In this document: positions 56,515 to 64,000 of the stretch, one piece after another
Numbering within the stretch: position 1 is the stretch's first letter
Layout of the letters: each line of letters begins with the position of its first letter
Origin: Catelliglobosispora koreensis DSM 44566
Lineage (GTDB): Bacteria > Actinomycetota > Actinomycetes > Mycobacteriales > Micromonosporaceae
Length of the DNA: 64,000 bases
Direction: 5' to 3'
Assembly: GCF_000379685.1 (NCBI RefSeq)
Contig: NZ_KB903252.1
Coordinates: 124,206 to 188,205, forward strand
Position numbers and translations under genes: made by a program
Notes under the pieces: generated by a model
Databases searched by the model: none
Seen by the model: the letters and a program-made list of their open reading frames with translations, nothing else
Told to the model about the DNA's origin: nothing

Positions 56515-59313
56515 GTGCAGTTCGAGCTCCTCGGTCCCATGCGCATCGTCGCTACCGACGGCGGCCTCCGGCTGCTGGAACGCCGGCGCGACCGGGAGGT
56601 TCTTGCCGTTCTCCTGCTGGAACCAGGCAAGGCGGTCTCGGTCGACCGGCTCATCGACCTGTTGTGGGATGGCGCTCCGCCGGCTCTAGCGCGGCGAGCG
56701 GTGCAGGCGCACATCGCCCGGATCAAGACCGCCGTGGGCACACTGATCAGCCGCTCAGGCGACGGCTACGTGATCGATGTCGATCCGCAAGCCGTTGACG
56801 CCCATAGATTCGTGGACCTGACGGTCCGTGCGGCGGGCATCGCGCTGCAGGAACGGGCCGACTTACTCAGCCAGGCACTCGGGATGTGGCGCGGGCCGAT
56901 GCTGGTCGATGCCGCGAACAGCCGCCTGCGCGACCGGCTTTGCCTGAGTTTCGAGGAACTCAAGCTCAAGACCCTCGAAGACTGGCTCGACGCTGAACTC
57001 TCGCTTGGCCACCACTCAGAGCGCATTCCCGATCTGGCGACGGCGTGCGCGGCACACCCGGACCGGCAACGCCTTGCGGGCCTTCACATGCTGGCGCTCT
57101 ACCGCTGCGGGCGGGCCGCGGCGGCCAGCGACGTCTACACCACATTTCGCCGGCACCTGGCCGACGCGACCGGTTTGGAGCCGAGTGCTTCCCTGCACGA
57201 CCTGCACTTGCGGATTCTGCGTGGCGACTCCTCGCTGATGGCACCGGCCTCGTCTGCAGCCGGGCCGCCATCGTCGCTTCCCCGAGATGTTCCTGGCTTC
57301 GCCGGGCGTACGGCCGAGCTCGCGGAACTGGACGCTTATGCCAGCCAGGAAGCCAGTCGTGCGGCGGCGATTCTGGTGACCGGAGTTCCCGGCATCGGCA
57401 AGACGGCACTAGCCGTGCACTGGGCGCACCAAGCCGCGGCACGCTTTCCCGACGGCCAGCTTTACGTCAGCCTGCGTGGGCAAGACACGTCGCGTGCGCT
57501 GCGGCCTGGCGACGCCATCACGCGCCTGCTACGCCAGCTGGGCCGGCCCACCGACGGTCTGTCCGATGAAGACGAAGCCGTGGCGGCATACCGCATCGCC
57601 TTGTCGGGCAAGCGCGTCCTCGTGGTGCTCGATAATTCGCTCAACCCTGAGCAAGTACGCCCTCTGCTCCCGCCAGCGGCCGGCAGCCTCGCGCTCGTCA
57701 CCAGCCGCAGCCGCCTGCAGGGCCTCGTGGCCACCGACAGCGCGCGGCGGCTGATGCTCGGCGCTCTCCCCCGCCCCGACGCGCTCCGCTTACTCACCGC
57801 CATGCTCGGTGCCGCCACGGAACCGTCGGCATTGGACAGGCTGGCCAGCGTCTGTGGCGACCACCCGCTCGCGCTACGAATCGCGGCCGCGCACCTCGCC
57901 GACCGGGAACAGCTCACGGTCACGGCCTATCTCGCCAGCCTCGCGGCGGGCCGTCTTGAGGCACTGTCGTTACCAGACGATCCGTCGACTGGGGTCCGTG
58001 CTGTGTTCAGCCAGGCATTCGAAAGCCTCCCACTGGCGAGCCAGCGCGCCTTCGCGCTCCTGGGTGCCTTCGACGGCACGCACTACACCACCGATTCGGC
58101 TGGCGCCCTGTGGAACACCAGCGCCCAGGAGACACAGTCCATTTTGGACAGTCTGCTCGACATGCACCTGCTCGCCGAGACCCGGCCCGGCCTGTTCGAG
58201 GTGCACGATCTGCTGCACGATTTCGCCTCCATGCTGACCAGCGACGAAGACACCAGCGCCCGTGAACGTCTCGTCGCGCACCTGCGCCAGCAAGCCGAAG
58301 CCAACAACGCCATCATCAGCGCCGAGGTCCAGGGCTCCCTTGCCGAGGCGATGGACTGGATGGAGCAAGAGCGCGCGAACCTCATCGAGGCGATCACCGT
58401 CGCGACCGCCAACGCGTGGACGGACACCGCGTGCCAGCTGGTGCTGTCGCTGTGGCGCTTCTTCCACTACGCCGGGCACACCGGCGACTGGATTCGCACC
58501 GCTGACCTGGTTCTGCAATCGGGCGGAGACGCCCTGGACCCAGCCTCCGGCGCGGCGATGCTGAACACCCTTGGCGGCGCCTATCTGAAGGCCGGTCACT
58601 ACGACCTCGCGATCGACATGCACACCAAGTGCGTCGAGATCCGCGAACGCCTCGGAGACTACGCCGGCGCCTCGCGGACGTATGCCAACCTCGCCCTATC
58701 GCATGAGCACCAAGGAAGGTACGAGGCCGCGCTAAAGAACGCTCAGACAGCGATGGCGATGGCTAGCAAGGCTGGCGACCACCACTTCGAGGCGCTGCTC
58801 GTTAGCGGCAGCCTCACGAATGTGTACCAGGCGATGGGGCAGCATCAGCTCGCCATGGACACCATTGTCGAGTGGCTGCCCCGGATCCGGGCCGTGCTAG
58901 ACGAGCGGCACTTGGCGCTGACGCTCCTCAACCTAGGTGAAGCCGAACGCCTGCTAGGCAAGACCGATGACGCGTTCACTCACGTGACCGAAGCGATCGC
59001 CATGAACCGGGCAGGCGGAAACCGTCACGGCGAGGCGGTCGCGATAGGCGTGCTCGGGTGCATCCACCGGGATAGGGGCGACACCGCCAAAGGCGTGGAA
59101 CTACTGGAGCAGTGCCTGGAAATGGTGCGCAAGGTCGGGATGCGCGCCGAAGAATGCCGCGCTCTCAACGACCTCGCCGAAACGATGCTTCTGCTCGGCG
59201 ACACGCAACGCGCCCGTGAGCTTTACCAAGCCAGCTTCGACCTCGCAGCGAAGCTCAAATCCACGTCGCTGCAACAGATCGCCGCGAGTGGTCTCACCGC
59301 GGCATCGTCCTAA
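56515..59313 (+). CDS. AfsR/SARP-family regulator with NB-ARC and TPR domains (second copy)
   Basis: 932 residues from GTG 56515, which lies 5 nt after AGGAGG; an earlier GTG at 56509 overlaps that Shine-Dalgarno. It has an N-terminal winged helix (LIDLLWDGAPPALARRAVQ), activator domain (HPDRQRLAGLHMLALYRCGR), NB-ARC with P-loop GVPGIGKTAL from residue 290 and LVVLDNSLNPEQVRPLLPP, then TPRs from about 660. Same build as the regulator at 45930 but clearly divergent in sequence. It has in-frame TTA Leu codons 117, 426 and 486, so bldA-type control is possible. It diverges from glnHPQ. Confidence 0.93.
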   Translation: MQFELLGPMRIVATDGGLRLLERRRDREVLAVLLLEPGKAVSVDRLIDLLWDGAPPALARRAVQAHIARIKTAVGTLISRSGDGYVIDVDPQAVDAHRFVDLTVRAAGIALQERADLLSQALGMWRGPMLVDAANSRLRDRLCLSFEELKLKTLEDWLDAELSLGHHSERIPDLATACAAHPDRQRLAGLHMLALYRCGRAAAASDVYTTFRRHLADATGLEPSASLHDLHLRILRGDSSLMAPASSAAGPPSSLPRDVPGFAGRTAELAELDAYASQEASRAAAILVTGVPGIGKTALAVHWAHQAAARFPDGQLYVSLRGQDTSRALRPGDAITRLLRQLGRPTDGLSDEDEAVAAYRIALSGKRVLVVLDNSLNPEQVRPLLPPAAGSLALVTSRSRLQGLVATDSARRLMLGALPRPDALRLLTAMLGAATEPSALDRLASVCGDHPLALRIAAAHLADREQLTVTAYLASLAAGRLEALSLPDDPSTGVRAVFSQAFESLPLASQRAFALLGAFDGTHYTTDSAGALWNTSAQETQSILDSLLDMHLLAETRPGLFEVHDLLHDFASMLTSDEDTSARERLVAHLRQQAEANNAIISAEVQGSLAEAMDWMEQERANLIEAITVATANAWTDTACQLVLSLWRFFHYAGHTGDWIRTADLVLQSGGDALDPASGAAMLNTLGGAYLKAGHYDLAIDMHTKCVEIRERLGDYAGASRTYANLALSHEHQGRYEAALKNAQTAMAMASKAGDHHFEALLVSGSLTNVYQAMGQHQLAMDTIVEWLPRIRAVLDERHLALTLLNLGEAERLLGKTDDAFTHVTEAIAMNRAGGNRHGEAVAIGVLGCIHRDRGDTAKGVELLEQCLEMVRKVGMRAEECRALNDLAETMLLLGDTQRARELYQASFDLAAKLKSTSLQQIAASGLTAASS

Positions 59314-59318
59314 AAGGA

Positions 59319-59352
59319 CGGTGCCCGGCCGACTGTCGTCCACCGGGCACCG
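59319..59352. terminator. Bidirectional terminator between SARP regulator and livF
   Basis: Stem cggtgcccgg / ccgggcaccg (10 bp) with a 14-nt loop, placed 5 bp after the regulator stop and 12 bp after the convergent livF stop. Confidence 0.75.
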
Positions 59353-59364
59353 CGAGGTTTGAAC

Positions 59365-60075
59365 TTAGGCCACGCCGAGGTAGGCGGCCTTGACCGCCGG
59401 GTCGTGCAGGAGGTCCTGCCCGGTCCCTTCCTTGACGATGTTGCCGGTTTCCAGGACGTAGGCCCGGTGTGCCCGCGACAGTGCCTGCTGAGCGTTCTGC
59501 TCCACCACGAGCACGGTGGTTCCCTGCTCGTTGATCTCCGTGATGATGCTGAAGATCTGCTGGATCAGCATGGGCGCCAGACCCATCGACGGCTCATCGA
59601 GCAACAGCAGCTTCGGGCGGCTCATGAGTGCCCGGCCGACGGCGAGCATCTGCTGCTCTCCACCGGACAGGGTGCCGCCGTTTTGCTTGATGCGCTCTTG
59701 CAACCGCGGGAACAAGGTGAGCACCCGTTCCATGTCCTCGGCGATGCCCGCCGCATCGCGACGGGTGTAGGCACCCATGTCCAGGTTCTCGCGCACCGTC
59801 ATGCCCGGGAAGACTCCCCGGCCTTCAGGTGACTGCCCGATGCCCCGGATCACGCGCAAGTCGGCGCGCACGTTGGTGATGTCCTCACCGTTGAACCGGA
59901 TGCGCCCGCTCGAAACCGGCCGCAGACCCGAGATCGCCCGCATGGTCGTCGTCTTGCCAGCACCGTTGGCGCCAATGAGGGCAACGACTTCACCCTCGTT
60001 GACGTTGAGGCTGATCCCGTGCAGGGCCTGAATCCGCCCGTAGTGCAGCGTGACGTTGTCAATCTCAAGCAGCAT
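59365..60075 (-). CDS. livF: Branched-chain amino acid ABC transporter ATP-binding protein LivF
   Basis: 236 residues, short LivF form. Walker A IGANGAGKTTTMRAI near residue 36, Q-loop GIGQSPEGRGVFPGMTVREN, signature LSGGEQQMLAVGRALMS and Walker B LLLLDEPSMGLAP. The ATG overlaps the livG end by 11 bp. It is the last gene of livJHMGF and energises uptake together with LivG. Confidence 0.96.
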   Translation of the reverse strand: MLLEIDNVTLHYGRIQALHGISLNVNEGEVVALIGANGAGKTTTMRAISGLRPVSSGRIRFNGEDITNVRADLRVIRGIGQSPEGRGVFPGMTVRENLDMGAYTRRDAAGIAEDMERVLTLFPRLQERIKQNGGTLSGGEQQMLAVGRALMSRPKLLLLDEPSMGLAPMLIQQIFSIITEINEQGTTVLVVEQNAQQALSRAHRAYVLETGNIVKEGTGQDLLHDPAVKAAYLGVA

Positions 60076-60952
60076 CGGGAACTCCCAGGTATGCGGCGAT
60101 CACCTTCGGGTTGTCCCGGACTTCCGCCGGAGCTCCGTCCGCGATCTTACGGCCGAACTCCAGCACCACGATCCGGTCCGTCACTCCCATGACCAATCGC
60201 ATGTCGTGCTCGATGAGAAGGACGGTCACGCCGGTGTCACGGATCTTCTTGATGAGATCCATGAGCTCCACCTTCTCAGCCGGGTTGAACCCAGCCGCCG
60301 GCTCATCGAGACACAGGAGTTTCGGCTCGGTCGCCAAGGCACGGGCGATTTCCAGCCGGCGCTGCGAACCATAAGGCAGGTTGCGTGCCTGCTCGTTCGC
60401 GGCGCGCTCGATACCACAGAAGTGCATCAGCTCCAGAGCTTTGCGCTCTGCCGCCCGCTCCTCCTGCATGTGCCGCGAGACGCCGAAGAACTTGGCAGCA
60501 CTCCGCTTGAACTCCTGCCAAGAGCGGTCAGGGCCGCCCTTCGCGCGCACCTCTGGCAGATCCTCCTCGTGACCCCAGCGGCGCGGCAGGCCAAACAGTG
60601 CGCCTGGCGCACTGACCTTGTGCCGGGAGTCGGTGCCGACCAGGACGTTTTCCAGAGCGGTCATCTCCGGGAAGAGACGAATGTTCTGGAACGTCCGGGC
60701 GATCCCCGAGTGGTTGATCTCGTAGGGCTTCTTGCCACTGACCGTCTGCCCATCGAAGACAACCTGACCCGACGTCGGCCGGTAGACACCTGTCATCGCG
60801 TTGAAACAGGTCGTCTTACCGGCACCGTTCGGGCCGATGAGGCCCAGGATCTCGCCCTGGTACAGGTCGAAGCTGACGCTATCGAGAGCGACAACGCCGC
60901 CGAATTTCAGCGTGACGTTATCGACCTTGAGCAGCACACTGCGCTCAGCCAT
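60065..60952 (-). CDS. livG: Branched-chain amino acid ABC transporter ATP-binding protein LivG
   Basis: 295 residues. Walker A IGPNGAGKTTCFNAMTGVY, IARTFQNIRLFPEMTALENV (Q-loop), Walker B LLCLDEPAAGFNPAEK and His switch LLIEHDMRLVMGV. The signature position reads NLPYGSQRRLEIARAL, the LivG-specific variant. Between Q-loop and signature there is an insert rich in charged residues (about 125-165), longer than in E. coli LivG. It overlaps livM by 8 bp and livF by 11 bp. Confidence 0.96.
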   Translation of the reverse strand: MAERSVLLKVDNVTLKFGGVVALDSVSFDLYQGEILGLIGPNGAGKTTCFNAMTGVYRPTSGQVVFDGQTVSGKKPYEINHSGIARTFQNIRLFPEMTALENVLVGTDSRHKVSAPGALFGLPRRWGHEEDLPEVRAKGGPDRSWQEFKRSAAKFFGVSRHMQEERAAERKALELMHFCGIERAANEQARNLPYGSQRRLEIARALATEPKLLCLDEPAAGFNPAEKVELMDLIKKIRDTGVTVLLIEHDMRLVMGVTDRIVVLEFGRKIADGAPAEVRDNPKVIAAYLGVPDAA

Positions 60953-62144
60953 TGACTGGTACCTCCTGTGCGCGGTCTTTCAGCTCGCGGGCCCGGCGCT
61001 TACTGGGCAGCAGGCCCTGCGGGCGCAGGATCATCACTACCACCATCGCGAGACCGAAGAGCAGGTAACGGAACTCCGCCGGGTCCTGGAACCGTTCCGG
61101 CAGGAACTCCAGCGCACCGAGACTGCGCAGCCGCTCCGGCAGGTAGGTCAGCAGGATGGCACCGAGGGCGGCACCCGCCATGTTGCCCGCTCCACCGACG
61201 ACGACCATCGCCACGAACAGGATCGACAGGTTGACGTTGAACTGACTCGGGTCGATGAACGCTTGCTGGCTCGCGAAGAGCAAACCAGAAAGGCCACCGA
61301 TGGCCGCGCCGATCGCGAACGCCCACAGCTTGAACTTGAAGCCGTGCACACCCATGACAGCGGCGGCGTCCTCGTCTTCGCGGATAGCCAGCCACGAACG
61401 GCCGACCCGGCTGTTCTCCAGCCGCCGCACAGCGAGAATCACCACCAGCACGGCTACCAGCGCCAGCCAGTACCACCATTTCTGGTCGAGGATGCTGAAG
61501 TACTTGTTCTGAGCGTTAGGCGCGCCTTCCGGACCCGGAATCGCGGTAATGCCGTCGGGCCCACCGGTGATCGTGGAGTTACGCGCGATGATCCGGATGA
61601 TCTCACCGAACCCGAGCGTCACGATCGCGAGGTAGTCACCCCTTAGCCGCAGGGTCGGCCAACCCAGCAGCACACCGGAGAACATCGTCAGCACGATGGC
61701 CAGCAGGATGCACCACGACCAGGCCAGAGCCCAGTCCGGAGCCAGATCGAAGTTTGCCCGCAGGAGCTTGACCACCGGCGACTGCTGCGACCCGAACAGG
61801 GCCACGCTGTAGGCACCGATGGCGAAGAAGCCGACATAACCGAGGTCGAGCAAACCCGCGAGTCCAACCACGACGTTGAGGCCAAGGGCAATCAGCACGA
61901 AGACCGCGCAGCGGAACAGGATGGAATCCCAGTCGGATCCACCCACCCCGACGTCAGTCCGCAAGAACCCAAGCCCGGGGATCTCCAGATTGGTACCTGG
62001 GATGTTGCCGAGTTCGGGAAGGTAGAACAGGAAGATGACACCGCCCATGATCCAGAAGAACCGGCTCCAGCCAGGCAGCCCGTTCCAGCGGTCGGCGAAG
62101 GACCTCTTCTTCTTCTTGGTCACAGTGTTCTCGTTCGCCGTCAT
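60945..62144 (-). CDS. livM: Branched-chain amino acid ABC transporter permease LivM
   Basis: 399 residues from ATG 62144, which overlaps the livH stop (ATGA); the open frame upstream lies inside livH. A basic cytoplasmic N-terminus (TKKKKRSFADRW) precedes about nine to ten helices. Family motifs: LGLNVVVGLAGLLDLGYVGFF, LRLRGDYLAIVTLGFGEIIR and FIDPSQFNVNLSILFVAMVV. It forms the membrane channel with LivH. Confidence 0.95.
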   Translation of the reverse strand: MTANENTVTKKKKRSFADRWNGLPGWSRFFWIMGGVIFLFYLPELGNIPGTNLEIPGLGFLRTDVGVGGSDWDSILFRCAVFVLIALGLNVVVGLAGLLDLGYVGFFAIGAYSVALFGSQQSPVVKLLRANFDLAPDWALAWSWCILLAIVLTMFSGVLLGWPTLRLRGDYLAIVTLGFGEIIRIIARNSTITGGPDGITAIPGPEGAPNAQNKYFSILDQKWWYWLALVAVLVVILAVRRLENSRVGRSWLAIREDEDAAAVMGVHGFKFKLWAFAIGAAIGGLSGLLFASQQAFIDPSQFNVNLSILFVAMVVVGGAGNMAGAALGAILLTYLPERLRSLGALEFLPERFQDPAEFRYLLFGLAMVVVMILRPQGLLPSKRRARELKDRAQEVPVNG

Positions 62145-63091
62145 GCGCGTGCCCTTCCCAGAGACTCGCCAAGGAGACCGGTCGGCCGGAACATGAGGAC
62201 AACCACCAGCACGATGAACGCGAAGACGTCTTCCCACTTCGACGCGGTCAGGGTCGCGAAGTAAACCTCGATGACGCCGAGCAGCAGACCGCCAACGAGA
62301 GCGCCACGGAGGTTACCGATCCCGCCGAGCACGGCGGCGGTGAACGCCTTGAGGCCGATCACGAAACCGATATCGAACCTGGTGAAGCCGTAACGCATGT
62401 TCCACAGCACCGCCGCGACACCGGCCATCAGACCGCCGAGCGCGAAGATCAGCACGATCACGCGGTCCTTGTTCACGCCCATCAGAGCGGCCGTGTCAGG
62501 ATTCTGCGCCACCGCCCGGACGCCCCGGCCGTACCGCGTCTTGTTAATGAACTGATCCAGACCGATCATCATCAAGAACGCCGCGGCCAAAACGATGAGC
62601 TGCAGGTTGGTGATCTCCACCCCGAGGAAATCGATAGCGATCGACTGGTTGAGGATCGTCGGCATACCTTGGATCTTGCGTTCACCGTTACCGGTGAAGA
62701 TGCCGAAGATTTCCGTCAGCGACAGCGAGACACCGATCGCGGTAATCAGGAAGACCAGCGATGGTGCGTTCTTGCGCCGTAGGTGCCGGTAGGCCACCAG
62801 CTCTACGAGTACCGCGGTGCCGCCCGAAGCGGCCGCTCCAACCAGTCCACCAAGGACTAGCAAAAGTATGGCGATCCCAATTGACGGGGTGTTGCCCGCT
62901 CCGATCCCAATCCATGTCCACATGACGGCGAACGTGCCGACCATGAACACCTCGGAGTGAGCAAAGTTGATCAGGCGCAGAACGCCGTAAACCAAGGTGT
63001 AACCAAGTGCCACGAGGGCGTAGATCGCGCCTTTGGCAAGGCCGTCGACCGTGTGCTGACCGATATGATCGAATAGCGCGTCGAAGTTCAC
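62141..63091 (-). CDS. livH: Branched-chain amino acid ABC transporter permease LivH
   Basis: 316 residues with about eight helices. Family motifs: GLAKGAIYALVALGYTLVYG, LRLINFAHSEVFMVGTF, RGVRAVAQNPDTAALMGVN, and GIGNLRGALVGGLLLGVIE. It follows livJ after a 71-bp gap that holds a hairpin, and overlaps livM by 4 bp. Confidence 0.96.
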   Translation of the reverse strand: MNFDALFDHIGQHTVDGLAKGAIYALVALGYTLVYGVLRLINFAHSEVFMVGTFAVMWTWIGIGAGNTPSIGIAILLLVLGGLVGAAASGGTAVLVELVAYRHLRRKNAPSLVFLITAIGVSLSLTEIFGIFTGNGERKIQGMPTILNQSIAIDFLGVEITNLQLIVLAAAFLMMIGLDQFINKTRYGRGVRAVAQNPDTAALMGVNKDRVIVLIFALGGLMAGVAAVLWNMRYGFTRFDIGFVIGLKAFTAAVLGGIGNLRGALVGGLLLGVIEVYFATLTASKWEDVFAFIVLVVVLMFRPTGLLGESLGRARA

Positions 63092-63113
63092 GAATATGCT
63101 CCCTTAACCGAAC

Positions 63114-63148
63114 GCGGCAGGAGAGAGGTTGTTCCCCTCCCCTGCCGC
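63114..63148 (-). terminator. Hairpin between livJ and livH
   Basis: Stem gcggcagg / cctgccgc (8 bp) around a 19-nt loop, 14 bp after the livJ stop. Such hairpins after binding-protein genes commonly let more transcript end there, giving more binding protein than permease. No T-run is seen, so it may be a partial terminator or an mRNA-stabilising stem. Confidence 0.55.
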
Positions 63149-63162
63149 ATTTCAGTTATCGC

Positions 63163-64000
63163 TTAGCCCAGCTTGATTTCGGTCTTCGGCGTCAGCACGC
63201 CGCCCTTGATCTCGTAGGCCCAGACAACGACGTTCGCCTTGTCGACCTCACCGGTCGCGTCGAACTTAATCTTCTTGGACAGACCCTGCTCGTTGTAGGC
63301 GTCAACCCACGCGAGCATGTCAGCACGAGTCACCTTGCCGGCCTTGAAGCCCGACAGGAAGACCGTCGCGGCGTCCCAGCCCTCAGCCGTGTAAGCGCCC
63401 GGGTCCTTGCCGTACTCCGCCTTGAAGTCAGCGGCGAAGGTGCCGCCAGCCTTCTCAGCCGGGATACACGGGCAGGTCACGATCGCACCTTCGGCAGCGG
63501 TGCCAGCACCACTCGCGAACGCCGGGTCGTACACGCCGTCGAAGCCGACGAACGGAACGGTGATGCCAGCGGCACGGATCTGCTTGAGCAGCGGAGCACC
63601 TTCACCGGTGTAACCGGCGAAAGCGATAGCGTCGACACCCGCGACACCCTTGATCTTGGAGATCGTGGCGTCGAAGTTGGCCTGAGCCTTCTGGACGGTG
63701 TCTTCGCCGGCCTTCAGCGCGCCGAGGCCCGACTTGACGACGTCAGAGATGCCCTTGCCATAGGTGGAGCCATCATCGATAACGAAAACCTTGGTGGCCT
63801 TGACGGTGTCCTTGAAGTACTTGACCGCGGCCTCGCCCTGGGTGGTGTCGTTTCCGTTCACCCGGTGGAATGACTTGTTGCCGGTCTTGGTCAGGTCCGG
63901 GTTGGTCGCCGACTGGCTGACCATCACGAGGCCAGCGGCTTCGTAGATGGGCATGGTCGCCTTGCTCTCACCGGAGAAGGCACCACCGATGACACCGATG
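63163..64000 (-). CDS. livJ: Branched-chain amino acid ABC transporter substrate-binding protein, 5' end outside window
   Basis: The frame is open to the right edge; 278 codons plus stop are in the window and the start and signal peptide are missing. Family 6 binding-protein (LivJ) features: IGVIGGAFSGESKATMPIYE at the window edge, VMVSQSATNPDL, KVFVIDDGSTYGKGISDVVK and YTAEGWDAATVFLSGFKAG. It is the first gene of livJHMGF, catching leucine, isoleucine or valine (or a related ligand) outside the membrane. An internal ATG at 63954 is not the start, because LivJ-like sequence continues upstream of it. Confidence 0.94.
   Translation of the reverse strand, partial: IGVIGGAFSGESKATMPIYEAAGLVMVSQSATNPDLTKTGNKSFHRVNGNDTTQGEAAVKYFKDTVKATKVFVIDDGSTYGKGISDVVKSGLGALKAGEDTVQKAQANFDATISKIKGVAGVDAIAFAGYTGEGAPLLKQIRAAGITVPFVGFDGVYDPAFASGAGTAAEGAIVTCPCIPAEKAGGTFAADFKAEYGKDPGAYTAEGWDAATVFLSGFKAGKVTRADMLAWVDAYNEQGLSKKIKFDATGEVDKANVVVWAYEIKGGVLTPKTEIKLG

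Overview
This is a chromosomal window from a high-GC, spore-former-type actinobacterium. The evidence is the conserved actinobacterial block gap-pgk-tpiA with whiA-yvcK-rapZ-uvrC and uvrA, the ctaB|tkt-tal-pgi-zwf-opcA-pgl pentose phosphate block, the rpsA/coaE/uvrB/polA neighbourhood, two AfsR/SARP-type regulators, frequent GTG starts and strong G/C at third codon positions. Genus cannot be fixed from the sequence alone. There are no rRNA or tRNA genes, CRISPR arrays, transposases or phage genes.

Layout. 1-9.4 kb: ctaB (truncated by the window edge) diverges from a pentose phosphate operon tkt-tal-pgi-zwf-opcA-pgl. 9.5-25.4 kb: mostly minus-strand housekeeping genes: secG, a lone peptide-binding lipoprotein, tpiA-pgk-gap, whiA-yvcK-rapZ, uvrC, a Rieske lipoprotein and uvrA, then an LCP-family ligase gene facing rsgA. 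25.4-32.5 kb: cell-wall genes (glucosaminidase with SH3 repeats, lytic transglycosylase, and a serine hydrolase / dipeptide epimerase / NlpC-P60 operon that looks like murein-peptide recycling), with typA and a YhhN protein among them. 32.5-37.8 kb: terC behind a yybP-ykoY-like leader, a small monooxygenase-fold protein and an alpha/beta hydrolase, then an HxlR regulator fused to a peroxiredoxin-like domain, divergent from an MFS-hemerythrin operon. 37.8-53.7 kb: uvrB, an internally duplicated lipoprotein, coaE, rpsA, a methyltransferase, a three-gene SARP/solute-binding/membrane-protein group, and polA. 53.7-64 kb: a glutamate/glutamine-type ABC transporter (glnQPH), a second SARP regulator, and a complete branched-chain amino acid ABC operon livJHMGF whose livJ runs off the right edge.

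The most unusual signal is a family of three short leader ORFs (28, 49 and 49 codons) of related sequence. They sit exactly at gene junctions inside operons, in front of tal, zwf and the NlpC/P60 gene. In two copies the leader ATG overlaps the stop of the upstream gene, and in all three the leader stop overlaps the start codon of the downstream gene. The last codons of each leader form a small hairpin with the downstream Shine-Dalgarno sequence in its loop. This looks like a dispersed translational-coupling module. Other signals worth a second look are the HxlR-peroxiredoxin fusion with exactly two cysteines, the two SARP regulators placed beside amino-acid-binding proteins, the duplicated lipoprotein behind a tandem DNA repeat, and a near-perfect 25-bp inverted repeat between convergent genes.
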